The position numbers were made by a program, and so were the translations under genes. This document shows positions 23,097 to 33,800 of a stretch of DNA of 64,000 nucleotides, one piece after another. The notes under the pieces were generated by a model that was given only the letters and a program-made list of their open reading frames with translations, was not told where the DNA came from and searched no databases. Every line of letters starts with the position of its first letter. The first letter of the stretch is position 1. The DNA comes from Turnera subulata. Taxonomy: Eukaryota > Streptophyta > Magnoliopsida > Malpighiales > Passifloraceae. Location: contig JAKUCV010001087.1 of the NCBI GenBank assembly GCA_028386065.3, forward strand, positions 138,706 through 202,705. The letters are read 5' to 3'.

Positions 23097-24200
23097 TTAC
23101 TGCAAATACAAACTGATTAAAGAGTGAAAGTTAGTTGGCACTTGACGGACACCAAAACCAGTGCTCAACCAGGTTCTAGTGTTTTTTGCTAGTAGATCTG
23201 CAGCTCTGTTTGCATCCCTAGTTATAAACTGAACAACAAAAGACTCAAAACTGTGTAATAAAAGCTGTATGTGTGCGACTATAGATGCAATGCCTCAATC
23301 TACCTGAGCATCCCTACACTTCTAGAGAGCTGTAATGAGGCTAATGCAATCAGTTTCAACCATAACTCTGGCTAATCCCAATTCTTTGGCACGCTTGACC
23401 CCCTGCAGGATAGCCCAAGCTTCACCTACCAGTGCAGAACCTCCACGACAGATCTTTTGATCAATATCAGGAACAACTCCTTTATCACTCCGAATGACGC
23501 TGCCTAATCCAATGGGAGAGAATGCATCTATGAAAGACACATCTGTGTTAATCTTATGCCAACCCTGGGGCGGCAAAGACCAAGAACTGTAGTTATCATC
23601 CTGTGCAGTAAGGGGAAGTGGCTCAGAATGTCACAGCTGAAGTTGCTCAATAGACAATCTGCTTGCCTTGATTGCAGTGTTGATTGGGCATGGGGACAGG
23701 CCACCCAAAACAGCTGCATTCCTCGATTTCCAGATTTCCCATAGTAAGTAGGCAACGCGTTCCTAAAAAAAAAAAACAGGAGTGTGCTCACTAGCAGCAG
23801 TCATTTCATTCCACCAAGATTTGAGGTTCGAGAGGTTGTGCACATTGGGCCTGTAACCAATAGAGCTGGCTAGCCAGCTTGCTCTGGCATGGTCACAAAG
23901 TAGCAGAGCATGCTCTACTGTTTCAGCGTGTGAGCCTCAGAGTGAGCATACCGTGCTGGGGCTGATGTTTCTTCTGTTAAGGCCAGCCATCGTTGGAAGC
24001 CTGTAATTGAAGGATCGCCATAAAAAGTTTTTTATTCGAGGCCCTACTTTAAGCTTCCATAGGTGCTTCCAATTGAAAGCCTCCTCAGTGAATTCCTCCT
24101 CCAAGCCCTCCTGTTTGAGGTAAGTAAGCCTGTGATAGCAAGATTTAACTGAAAAAATACCCGCTAGTGTAGTGTTGATATGTTGAACATGTATCAATTC
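23097..24200 (-). pseudogene. LINE-type reverse transcriptase tail: zf-RVT plus RNase H-like domain
   Basis: Read on the minus strand from 24200, the fragment starts with a zf-RVT region (GIFSVKSCYHRL, then WKHLWKLKVGPRIKNFLWRS and LPTMAGLNRRNI). After frame changes it continues into an RNase H-like domain at about 23576-23322 (GWHKINTDVSF, GLGSVIRSDKGVV, GEAWAILQGVKRAKELGL, VMVETDCISLI). The C-terminal RDANRAADLLAK-like end lies near 23200. The reverse transcriptase and endonuclease parts are missing, so this is a 5'-truncated fragment with several frameshifts. Similar reading frames are often annotated as putative ribonuclease H proteins in plants. Confidence 0.75.
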
Positions 24201-24290
24201 TCCAACAACAAGACATTTTCCTAGTTGCCCACGAAGGCGAAATAGTCAGTCAGAACTGAACAGAACAAAAGTGGCCTCGTGTGAAGTAAC

Positions 24291-24313
24291 TAAGGTAGCG
24301 TTTGGTACGTGGG
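24291..24313 (+). repeat. Left terminal inverted repeat of Harbinger element
   Basis: TAAGGTAGCGTTTGGTACGT and following bases; complement at 30474-30495. Confidence 0.88.
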
Positions 24314-24990
24314 ACTGGCAAGTCCAAGTCCAAGTGGACATGGACTGGACTGGTCTGGACTGGACTAGGCAAGTCCAGACTGCGTTTGGTTGTGTGGACT
24401 GTTCACTGTGGACTTAAGGTTAGTCCAGAGAAATGATGTTTGGTTGTACGTGGATTGGACTTGGGCTAAATGACAGAAATGACCTGAATACCCCTGTTAG
24501 AACAATAGCCCTACGCTAGAGGGGGGGGTGAATAGCGTTTATCGGACTAAAACGAAATCAGCAGGAAATAAATGCGGAATTAAAAGATTGAAGGACACAA
24601 GCAATTTATCCTGGTTCACACACACACTACTTGTGTGGCTAATCCAGTCCTTCAAGAGACTCTCTTGAAGATTCCACTAACTATGTTAAGCTTACGGGTG
24701 CTTAACAAACCGTTACAAACCTAGAGTTCTAATCACAAGAAACTCTAATCTCTTACTTGAAGATACCACACTTCAAGACTTCTCTCAAGGAAAGAAAACT
24801 CACTCTTCCTATGAGCTGCTACAAGGGAACTAACCTCCCTTAGGGTATATAATAACACAATCACTTAAGATTTGGCTATTGGCTCAATCCTCAAAGGATA
24901 TTAGCTCAATTAAGATTTGTAATGTATGTATGAATGAATAGCATGAATGTAGAGAGTTGATTATCTTGAATCAGAACTGAAAATGTTCAA

Positions 24991-24999
24991 TTTATAGGT
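24991..24999 (-). promoter_or_regulatory. TATA box of the nested LTR
   Basis: Minus strand CCTATAAATTG lies between the palindrome array (upstream) and the R/U5-like part (downstream). Confidence 0.5.
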
Positions 25000-25094
25000 C
25001 TAAAAAAAATTATGTGGCCGTTTGGAATCCACTCAAGAAACACCTTTAAACATAGTGGAAAAACAGCCTAGAAAGTTGTCTGCTCAAACAGCTC

Positions 25095-25626
25095 AACATC
25101 GATCTTTAAAAGAGTAACATCGATGTTTTGTCCAGTAATTTGAATTATTGGACTAACGGTAACTAAAACATCGATGTTCACCAACCCAACATCGATGTTA
25201 TCTTGATTCTGTGTAAAATCCTTTAAAGCATCATGTGAAGAACATCGATGTTTGAAAACCAACATTGATGTTATTTTGCTTCGGCGAAAATCGATTTAAG
25301 TCATTATTTTAAGAACATCGATGTTTCAAAGGCAACATCGATGTTATTTTGCTTCTGTGAAAAATGATTAAAACTGACCATTGAAGAACATCGATGTTTA
25401 TCAATCCAACATCGATGTTATTTTGGTTCGACAAAATCAAATTAAACTGACCATTATGGAACATCGATGTTGACACAAAGAACATCGATGTTGTGATCGT
25501 TTTCAAATGCAACGGTCTTTAGAACATCGGTGTTTACAAAACAACATCGATATTATTTGCCTACTGCCTGTTTTTGAAAATTGTTTGAAAAAGAACATCG
25601 ATGTTTTAGAACATAACATCGATGTT
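25095..25626. repeat. Eight 73-bp units, each with a pair of AACATCGATGTT palindromes
   Basis: The 12-bp palindrome starts at 25095*, 25116, 25167, 25188, 25241, 25261*, 25314, 25334, 25387, 25408, 25460, 25481, 25523*, 25543*, 25594 and 25615 (* one mismatch). Spacing within a pair is 20 or 21 bp. Pair-to-pair spacing is 72, 74, 73, 73, 73, 63 and 71 bp. The rest of each unit is a diverged sequence around ATTTTGCTTC...AAACTGACCATT. Minus-strand ORFs across it (NIDV/TSMF repeats) are by-products of the repeat. Confidence 0.92.
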
Positions 25627-25840
25627 ATTGACTCAAAAAGTAGTTTGATGTTTGAAATATGTTTATGTGATGCATGAGCAATTGGACGCTTGATCATGAA
25701 AAAATTCAGCAAGTTACATGCATTGTTGAAATGGGTAATGACATTGCCATCATCCTTACAAGCTTTAAAAAAGCGTACAAAAGTCATAAGCATTTTTAGT
25801 TTGATCCATTCTTACTCGTCATACATAATCTCCATCAGAA

Positions 25841-26203
25841 TTACATTTTTTTGGCAAGGTGTACAACAATTGTGTTAATAACCATGGCTATTACCACTCC
25901 AATAAGCAATGTCAAGGCAAACTGGTACTTCATCAAATTGCTTTCATCTTTTTTGGGTAGTGCCATAGGCTCGTTCTGCACACTCTCGGTGGGGCTCTGA
26001 ATTTCGTCGTCGAAAATGGTATGATTATCACGAACCCATCGCTTTTCACTGAGCACGTATGCAGCTTCAGCCTCTCTCAACGTTTTAAAGCCTTAGTACG
26101 GAGCATTAGGATACCCGTCAACGGCTAATTTCACGGACGACCAATCTTCAAAAATCCCATTCCGACGACCATTGAACACCACATAATACATATACTTGGT
26201 CAT
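25841..26203 (-). pseudogene. Small protein: RNase H1 N-terminal (hybrid-binding)-like domain plus C-terminal membrane segment
   Basis: From ATG at 26203 the frame gives 120 codons. Residues 4-50 read YMYYVVFNGRRNGIFEDW...VDGYPNAPY-stop-GFKTLREAEAA, which has the conserved Y/V, G-R, GI, W, G-Y and FKT..EAEA positions of the RNase H1 N-terminal domain (also known as the viroplasmin-type domain), an RNA:DNA or dsRNA binder. An acidic linker follows. Residues 94-116 are a strongly hydrophobic helix ending near the C-terminus (LAKKM), a tail-anchor layout. Codon 37 is TAA where the family usually has Lys (AAA or AAG), a one-base nonsense change. No RNase H catalytic domain follows. It is co-oriented with, and downstream of, the Myb-like gene. 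I know of no described role in Harbinger elements. Confidence 0.65.
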
Positions 26204-26552
26204 GATCCCAACTTTGTACCTATATATGCAAGATAAAACATGTCCTGACAAAGTTATAAATACCCTATGCAAGATGGTTGTATAATAATCCATTGGCATA
26301 TATAAGCATAATGCAAACCACAACTTAAATATAGAGGCAAATAAGGTTCCGAGCATAAACTACTAAAACCAGCAGCATGCATTCATCAGTTTCAAAAACA
26401 GCATGCATATCATAGTAGAAAAGCTCCCAGCTACCAACTAGGGCATATGCTGCTACATCTTCACATGGAAATAGCTTCTTAACCTAAACCCGGCTTCTAG
26501 GCCTACTTAACTACTCCCAAAAACAAGAAGCTACAACCGTCACCCAACACCT

Positions 26553-27615
26553 TCATACACTAGCCAACTTTTTAGCCCATATCACCTTGGCATCATCACG
26601 CAACCTCCAAAACAACTTCAAATGTTTCGGCTCAACCTGCATCCTATACACTGCTCCCATCACCGTATCCATAGGCAGGAGAAGACGTTCCAGCTCATTC
26701 ATAACCGCCTCCAGCTCATCAGTTTCAGTCTCTGCCTCTGCTTCCTCAACGGGGCCCTTTCGCTTTTTTTCAGCAATTGTCTCACGGATTTCCACTCTCT
26801 CCTCCTTCGACTCAATCATAAAATCCTGCATAGTCTTCACCAAGTTCTGAAATGGGTCATCCTCTCTTGCGCGCTTCCCTTTCCTTGCTGAAGCAGATGC
26901 ATCAGAACCCGGAACAGAGGAGGGAGTACCAGCATTCATAGGGCTTGCAGTAGCAGTCTCCCCCACATTGTCATTGTCATTGTCAATTTCGGCAGCCCCA
27001 TCCTCCTCTGCAGCAGCATTTTGGTGCTGCTCCTGCTGCTGCTCGGCCATGCATTTCTCCCTCTCCCTATGCTGATTGATTTGGATGACACCCGTTGCAT
27101 GGTCCTTGCCGAAAATGTTACACAGCCGCTCATACTCAGGGAAAGGGGTACCCGCCTGGTACTTGGATTTGGGATTTCTCTGCAGGCATAAGGTTAAAAA
27201 AAATTCAGCAACTACAAACTGAAACAGAAAAAAAAGTAATGTACATCATGCATATATAACAGTAATGAATGAGAGAGCCAACCTTCTTATATGTGTCCAG
27301 CACATCGGTGTTGTCAACAGACATACACTGCTTCACATCATCCTATGCAAAGCCGCTGCACTGCAACATTTCATAGCAGCCAACATATTTTTCCCTTAGC
27401 TTCTTCATCTTATTTCTGACATGTTTGTCATTCATATCAGGGGCATTTGGAACCTTCTCCCTAATCTTAGCAAGAATCATGGCATAAGTTCCCGGCTTGA
27501 ATTGACCTACATCTGCCTTAAACCCCTCCACAACCAAATCCTCCAACACATCTAACAAAACATCCACCTCCTCCTTAGCCCACGGCCTCCTATCTGCTTT
27601 GGTGGCCATTTCCAA
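26553..27615 (-). pseudogene. Harbinger-associated Myb/SANT-like DNA-binding protein, one nonsense codon
   Basis: Exon 1 is 27615-27283 and exon 2 is 27179-26553 (GT-AG, phase 0), 320 codons. The Myb/SANT-like domain starts RRPWAKEEVDVLLDVLEDLV and runs through NDKHVRNKMKKLREKY. It is interrupted by TAG at codon 91 (27345-27343), where GF.WDD is expected, so TGG has become TAG. Exon 2 continues the domain (FPEYERLCNIFGKDHATG), then a Q/A/E/N-rich acidic linker, a basic patch (ARKGKRARED, likely nuclear localisation) and a coiled C-terminal half ending in WAKKLASV. In PIF/Harbinger elements this partner helps bind terminal repeats and bring the transposase to the nucleus. Otherwise the frame is intact. 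Confidence 0.82.
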
Positions 27616-27923
27616 CCTCTACACACCATTCGCACCAACATGCATGCGTATACAAACAAGAACATCAAATAACCAAACTAACACATCATGAACATGAACA
27701 CCACCTCATTTTGCATAGATAAAGTGAATACAAATATTCGAGAATTGAATACAACTAACCAATGTTAAAGCGAATTATCAGAAATGAATTACAAAGTTTC
27801 AAAGTTAAAGTGAATAACATAAAATAGGGGAAAGCATTCGGAATTCAAACAAATAAGCAATTGCGTTTGATAACAAGCAATTAAATTATGAAACACATAA
27901 AAGGAATTCAAATTTCAAGTAAA

Positions 27924-29331
27924 TCACAGTTCCACAGTTGCATTTCTAGAAGCCAACCACTCATTGTACATATTTTGCGCAAGCTGATCTCTTTTTTCAG
28001 TCCACTGATCGGTACTCTGCACACATTCAATGAGCTCCACCTCTTCATCATCATCGGAATTGTGAAGTAATGAATCAGTGGACACATCCTCCTCCTCAGG
28101 ATCGTACGACATTGTGCATCGAATGAAATTATGGAGGTACCCACAAGCTAGTATTATCCTGCCTTGAGTATTAATTGGATAAAAAGAAGGGCTCCTCAAA
28201 ATTGCCCATCTTTTTTTCAGCAACCCAAAAGCACGCTCAATCACATTACGTGCTTTGGCGTGCTTTAGGTTGAAGTGTTCCTGGTAATTAGCAGGAATCC
28301 TATTCCCAGTACCCCATTCCTTGAGATGATACCGTGCTCCTCTATATGGTGCTAAGAACCCCGGGCCGTTGGTGTACCCAGCATCAACTAGGTAGTAGTT
28401 GTCTATCAATTCACAATTAGGGAATCAAAAACACATCTTAAGAGATGATGCCTTAAAAGGTAGTTAAAAAAATAAAAATTAATCTAAACTATTATGATAT
28501 ACCAACGGGTACTTGCAAGCCCTCATTCTGAGTTACAGCAGCGCGTAAAACTCTTGAGTCAGATGCTGACCCCTCCCACCCGGGGAACACAAGCACAAAA
28601 TTCATGTTCTTGTCGCATACACCCAAAACATTAGTGCTAATGCGCCCTTTCCTTGTATGATATCTACGCTTATCAGCGTCAGATACGGTTACATCGATGT
28701 AAGTACCATCCAAAGCTCCCAAGCACCCCTAGTAGACACAACCCCATCATTGTTACAACTACATGTGTGTTCTGTTGAAGTGGGTTTGAAAAATTACTAG
28801 TTATAGTTTTCAATTTAATACCTTGAAATGCTTCCATCTTGAATCAGTGCAGTCGTCGGGGATTGGTTCTGGTTTTACTATGAATGCATCTTGGGCAATG
28901 ATGACAGACCTCAACACCGCATTAAAATTCCTACTTATGGTCTCTAGTGACCTATTGAATTCAAGTCGAATGACCCTATTCTTCTCATGATGTGCTAGAG
29001 TGTATAGAAATGCAGCTACTTTCTCCTCAAGACTGACATTGCCATTAGATCTCAACCCTCCTTGGGTGTGCAACACTTCACACAACTTGGCAAATGTGTT
29101 CATGTCCATCCTCAAAGCGTTAATGCTATTTTCATCAGATAATGCAGTGTACTTCTTAATATTGTCTCTTCTAGCGATGGGATTTCCTAAAGTCCTATCG
29201 TACAAGGCTCTCCTACGTCTAATCTTCTGCCAATAATAGGCAGCAACCAACACAAGCATACTAAAAATCAAACCGCGGCGGCGTCTACGATAAGCCCATA
29301 TGCACAGCATTTTCCTATCCCATTCATCCAT
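27924..29331 (-). CDS. PIF/Harbinger DDE transposase (nuclease HARBI1-like)
   Basis: Three exons on the minus strand, 29331-28822, 28728-28503 and 28402-27924, join in frame (GT-AG, phases 0 and 1) to 404 residues, normal for plant Harbinger transposases. The N-terminal part has basic and helical segments with RRRRRG and a helix-turn-helix-like region (VSLEEKVAAFLYTLAHHEKN, then NRSLETISRNFNAVL). The DDE core is complete: D177 in CLGALDGTYI, D252 in YYLVDAGYTNG and E301 in ARNVIERAFGLLKKRW. The protein cuts and joins the element ends together with the Myb-like partner. No stop or frameshift was seen, unlike the two companion genes. Splice sites are inferred from the sequence alone. Confidence 0.9.
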
Positions 29332-29911
29332 GGTCTATCCTCAAATTCAAAATCATTAAATCAATATGCCATTCCAAAACAGAGAGCACAACCAGTAGGT
29401 AATGTGTAGGCATACTCACACAAAAGCAAGAATCAATGAAGACAGGTATCACAGCATACAACACATTCGTCAATGTCAATCACAACCAACAAGCATGAAG
29501 CAGAAGTTATCACTGACACCGTTGTCTTTGCACTACAAACCATCCAATCACTTTCAAATACGAAAGAAACAAACAAGAGGAAACCATAGCGAAAACACAT
29601 ACAAATCGAGACATATCAAATCAGACATTAAAAGGTCCAAGCAGAAATTGAGAGAAGCATACCCAAATTGTGAGCTTCTGCCTTCTTAACTCTCCCAACA
29701 ATTCAACTCAAACTCTGCCAAAACAAAAATTGAGAACAAAATCATATACTACCCACGACATGAAATTGGGAGAACAGGTGATGGGATTTCCTAAAGTTTA
29801 GGGTTTGAAACATCAAAGACGGTGACGAGTAAGAGAGCATGGCGGCCGACAGAGAGTATATAGAGGTCAGATAGGGAGAAGGAGGAGGAGGAGGAGGAGG
29901 AGGAGGAGGAG

Positions 29912-29942
<31 letters not shown>

Positions 29943-30492
29943 GGTGCTCGGAAGAAGAGAAGAGAATTTTGAAAATTAGGGTTTCAAAACTCAAATTGGG
30001 GATTTTACAATTTTTAGTGGATGGAAAAGAGGAGAGCGAGGCGCCCGATGTAGAGAAGAAGGAGGCCGGAGAGGAAGAGCGAGAAGAAGAAGAAGAAGAA
30101 CTGCCGGCGACGACGGCCAGCGAGATTTTGGGGGATTAGGGAGAAGAGTTTTCTTACCTGTGTTGAGAGCAAGCGATAGGTTGGGGAGCGACTGTCGGGG
30201 TTTGGATAATTTTGGGGGAAGAAAATATGGTTTTGATGCTGGTTATTTGAGTATTATCGAAATTGTGTGAGGGCAAATAGGTCCGAATTTACGAGTCCAC
30301 GCGCGCCTGGACTCGAGGCCACACCGTTTCGAGGGGCCTCAAGTCCACGCCCGAGTCCCCTGATTGTGGGACTCGCGGCCGCCTTAGTCCACATGGACTC
30401 ACGGAAATTTCGCTCGCCAAACGTGGACTCGAGTCCAAGTCCACCCAAGTCCGCGTGGACTTGGTCCGAGTACCACGTACCAAACGCTACCT
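29332..30492. other. 5' region of the Harbinger element, non-coding
   Basis: Holds the GGA/GAA microsatellite (29879-29940), further GAA-rich sequence (30059-30095) and subterminal GTCCA/TGGAC words from about 30290. No coding frame is supported. It should contain the transposase promoter. Confidence 0.5.
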
Positions 30493-30495
30493 TAA

Positions 30496-30830
30496 GTGCA
30501 TTAGTCCACGAAAAGGCAGACTTCTATTTTAGTAGTATATATTATATTATATTATATTATTTTTGGGAACAACTTTTACCTGCATTTTGTTTTTTATCTT
30601 GTAGTTCACCTACAAAACATACTAATAACATATTCCCCGTGGAAGTGTGGAAGGAAGCAAACCTTCAAAGTCAAAAAAAGAAAAAAAAAAAAAGAAAAAC
30701 AACCTTCAAAATCAAAAGTATTTGCTTTCCCCAAAACCAAAGGGAGTCAAAGTCTCTGTCTTCCACCTGAACCAGAAGTAGTGAGTAGTAGGCTTCACTT
30801 GCAGTATCAGAAACAAAAGAAGCTCCGGAA
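30496..30830 (+). promoter_or_regulatory. Proximal promoter/leader of the alpha-mannosidase gene
   Basis: Only 335 bases separate the Harbinger end from the start codon. They include a TATTATAT repeat (30538-30562), an A-rich stretch (30675-30700) and a leader with GAAGTAGTGAGTAG before the ATG. The TATA signal is ambiguous because of the repeat. Confidence 0.4.
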
Positions 30831-33800
30831 ATGGAGATTAAAGGGGGCTTGGCTTATCTCAAATACAGTCTCATGAGTGTTGTTTTGGTGGTAATAACTG
30901 TGATGATGTCATGTGTACAATCAAAGTACATGGTCTATAACACATCACAAGGAGTAGTTGCCGGAAAGCTCAATGTTCACTTGGTGGCTCACACCCACGA
31001 CGATGTGGGTTGGCTAAAGACTGTTGATCAGTACTATGTTGGCTCCAATAACTCAATCCAGGTAACCATGATTGAACCCACAATAAATGTCTTTAATGTT
31101 TAAGAAGATTATTTTGATAGCTGGTGTGTGTTTTGATTGCATTTCTTGGGTTTAGGGTGCCTGTGTGCAAAACGTCCTGGATTCTCTTATTCCTGCTCTC
31201 TTGGCCGATAAGAACCGCAAATTCATTTATGTTGAACAGGCAAGTGCATCCTTTTCTAGTTGACCTCAGTCCAGCATGTATACATGCGTACTAGTTATTT
31301 GCTTGCCCCTTTTAGTGTCCTCTCTATTCTCAGTCATCGAGAATCCTTGAATTCAACCTCATACTTTGGTGTCTCTTGATGGAAATGTAGGCATTTTTCC
31401 AGCGATGGTGGAGAGATCAGAGCGAGGCCATGCAGCAAGTTGTCAAGCAACTTGTGAGCTCGGGTCAACTAGAATTCATGTAAACACACGGTTAAGAAAG
31501 ATGATAACCCCAATTTTGCTTCTTCTGATTAGCCACCTCACCTGATGATGATCGTCTCTTTCTCTGCTTTGTTGTTGTAGAAATGGGGGAATGTGCATGC
31601 ATGATGAGGCAGTTACGCACTATATCGATATGATTGATCAGACAACACTGGGACACCGATTTATCAAGAAACAATTTGGTGTGACTCCAAGGATTGGTTG
31701 GCAGATTGATCCTTTTGGACATTCTGCTGTACAGGCTTACTTATTGGGAGCTGAAGTAACTCGCTTTCTCTTGCTTGTATTTGAATGAAACACATACTTG
31801 AATTTCATGAATCCTTCTCAATTGCTAGTCTTTGTGTGTGTAGGTTGGATTCGACTCTCTTTTCTATGGGCGAATCGACTACCAAGATCGAGCCAAGCGT
31901 AGAAATGACAAGAGTCTTGAAGTTATATGGCAGGGTTCCAAGAGTCTTGGTTCATCGGTTCAGGTCAACAGAACCATTGGCTTACGTTTATTTGCCATAC
32001 CTAAAGTTGTTTTGGGCGATTTGTGTTTGTGTCTATCCAGCGCTTTACCATGTCAATCTTGGCATTTGTTTTTGTCAATGTTGTAGATTTTTGCTGGTGC
32101 ATTTCCAGAAAACTATGAGCCTCCACCTGGTGGTTTCTACTTTGAAGTCAACGATCCCTCCCCTGTTGTTCAAGTAAGCAGATCAAAAAGTTGAATCTGG
32201 GCCATGAATCTTTTGTACCAATGGTTTAGATGCTTCGGTTGAAATAAAAAGACTGTATTCTGGATGATGATTATTTTCTTGTTCTTGTCTGTTCAAGGAT
32301 GACCCGAGTTTGTTTGATTACAATGTTCAAGAACGAGTCAATGCCTTTGTTGATGCCGCCTTATCTCAGGTAAATGGTATTCTATCTTCTGTGAGAGGAT
32401 TTCCTACTTTCTTATGCAATGAAGCTCCATGCTTTACAATCTCAGAGTTAGTAAGACATGAATATGTTGGTCCTGATTTTTTTTTTTTTTTGGTTTCGAT
32501 AATATTGTTGGTCCTGATGTTAAGATAATCTTGACCTTAGTCCTTTTATCGTGCTTCCTCCTAGTAGGCTGCAGAACTCTAAAATTGTCTAAATGATGAG
32601 CTATTGTTGTGGATAAAGGGAGTTGCATGCAATCATTATGAGGTTTTAGTAGTTTTCAAGATATCAGTTAATACTAACACGACTTTTACCATGCAGGCTA
32701 ACATAACTCGAACAAATCATATAATGTGGACCATGGGAACAGATTTTAAGTATCAGTATGCAAACTCATGGTTCCGACAGATGGACAAGCTGATTCATTA
32801 TGTCAACTTGGTAAGAATCCCATATTGTTCTACTTCTTTATGGATAATTTTTGTTTTGTCACTCTCCTAGCTATAAGAACTTTCATTTTTAGTGTTTTCA
32901 TATTCTCTAACTATTTGAAAGCTCCTTGTTTAAATGAATGTTAATTGGATCAATAAGCTCTGACAGTCATGTTAGGAGTCTGCCTTAGTGTTGTGCACGT
33001 GAGATGATGAAACCAGACAGGTTTCAATTGTTGAGCACTCGTGAGTACTTATCTGAGAATACAGTTATGATTTTCCAAAAGGCATGTGCTACAGTCTACA
33101 ACATTTAGCATTCCCAGACAGTCAAGTTGTACTCCCATCATGGTGGTACCACCTTTCTCACTATAGCTTCACCATGAGAGCTATTGCTGGAAGTCTCATT
33201 GGAAAAATATTCTCATCATACTTTGTTCATGATCAAAATTTCAAGTTTGCAACGTTATAGTGTATATGTCTTTCCTTTCATCCCTGACTTGCATCCCTCT
33301 AACCATACTAATTCTTATTTGCATATGAATGGCTTTAGGATGGACGCGTCAATGCTCTCTACTCTACTCCATCCATTTATACTGATGCAAAGCATGAGGC
33401 GAGTGAATCCTGGCCAGTAAAATATGGAGACTTTTTCCCGTGGGTTAAATCACTGGATATCATTATGATCTTCTTCCATCTTCATTTCTGTGACCGACTA
33501 TTTATGGCATGCACTACTCCAGTTATGCAGATCGTGAAAATGCTTACTGGACTGGATATTTTGCGAGCAGACCGGCACTGAAACGTTATGTCAGAATGAT
33601 GAGTGGCTATTTCTTGGTATTATGCTTGTTATTGTTGTACTGTGTTGGAAAATTGACATTCTTCAGTTGTAAATGATACTTCTCATTTTTTTTTTTGTTT
33701 CCCATCCGGTATCCGGAGCTTTGCCCCAACTAATCCAAATCCGAATAATACTTTTAATTTAAACAGGCAGCAAGGCAGCTGGAGTTTTTCAGAGGGAGGA

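Larger units (their letters stand above)
24495..25640 (-). repeat. Copia-type (SIRE/Maximus-like) LTR nested in the Harbinger element
   Basis: The + strand begins TGTTAGAACAATAGCC, then G-rich and GTGAATAGCG. On the minus strand this is an LTR 3' end with TTCACCCCCCC, as in many plant copia LTRs. Upstream on the minus strand is a TATA box (CTATAAAT, 24991-24999), and beyond it lies the palindrome array at 25095-25626, where U3 should be. No coding part accompanies it, so it is probably a solo LTR. The right boundary is uncertain (25640-25840) and no target duplication was found. Confidence 0.5.
24294..30492 (-). mobile_element. PIF/Harbinger DNA transposon with three genes
   Basis: The termini AAGGTAGCGTTTGGTACGTG (from 24292) and its complement (ending 30493) are near-perfect inverted repeats. 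TAA at 24291-24293 and 30493-30495 fits the TWA target duplication of this superfamily. Inside both ends are many GTCCA/TGGAC words (24312-24430; 30290-30470), likely transposase-binding subterminal repeats. All genes are on the minus strand: DDE transposase (29331-27924), Myb/SANT-like gene (27615-26553), then a small RNase H1-N-like gene (26203-25841). A copia-type LTR has inserted near the left end. A GGA/GAA microsatellite lies at 29879-29940, upstream of the transposase. Confidence 0.9.

Noticed and set aside
25095..25626. CRISPR-like array
   Set aside because: Eukaryotic LTR context; repeats are 12-bp palindromes in pairs inside a 73-bp tandem unit, without unique spacers of equal length or cas genes.
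25068..25793. Minus-strand ORFs rich in NIDV/TSMF across the palindrome array
   Set aside because: They are translations of the 73-bp repeat; the frame changes between units and there is no domain.
25841..26203. Integrated pararetrovirus because of the viroplasmin-type domain
   Set aside because: The same domain is the N-terminus of eukaryotic RNase H1; no viral movement, coat or polymerase sequence is nearby and the gene lies inside Harbinger termini.
26587..26891. + strand ORFs opposite the Myb-like gene
   Set aside because: Antisense shadows of the real coding frame.
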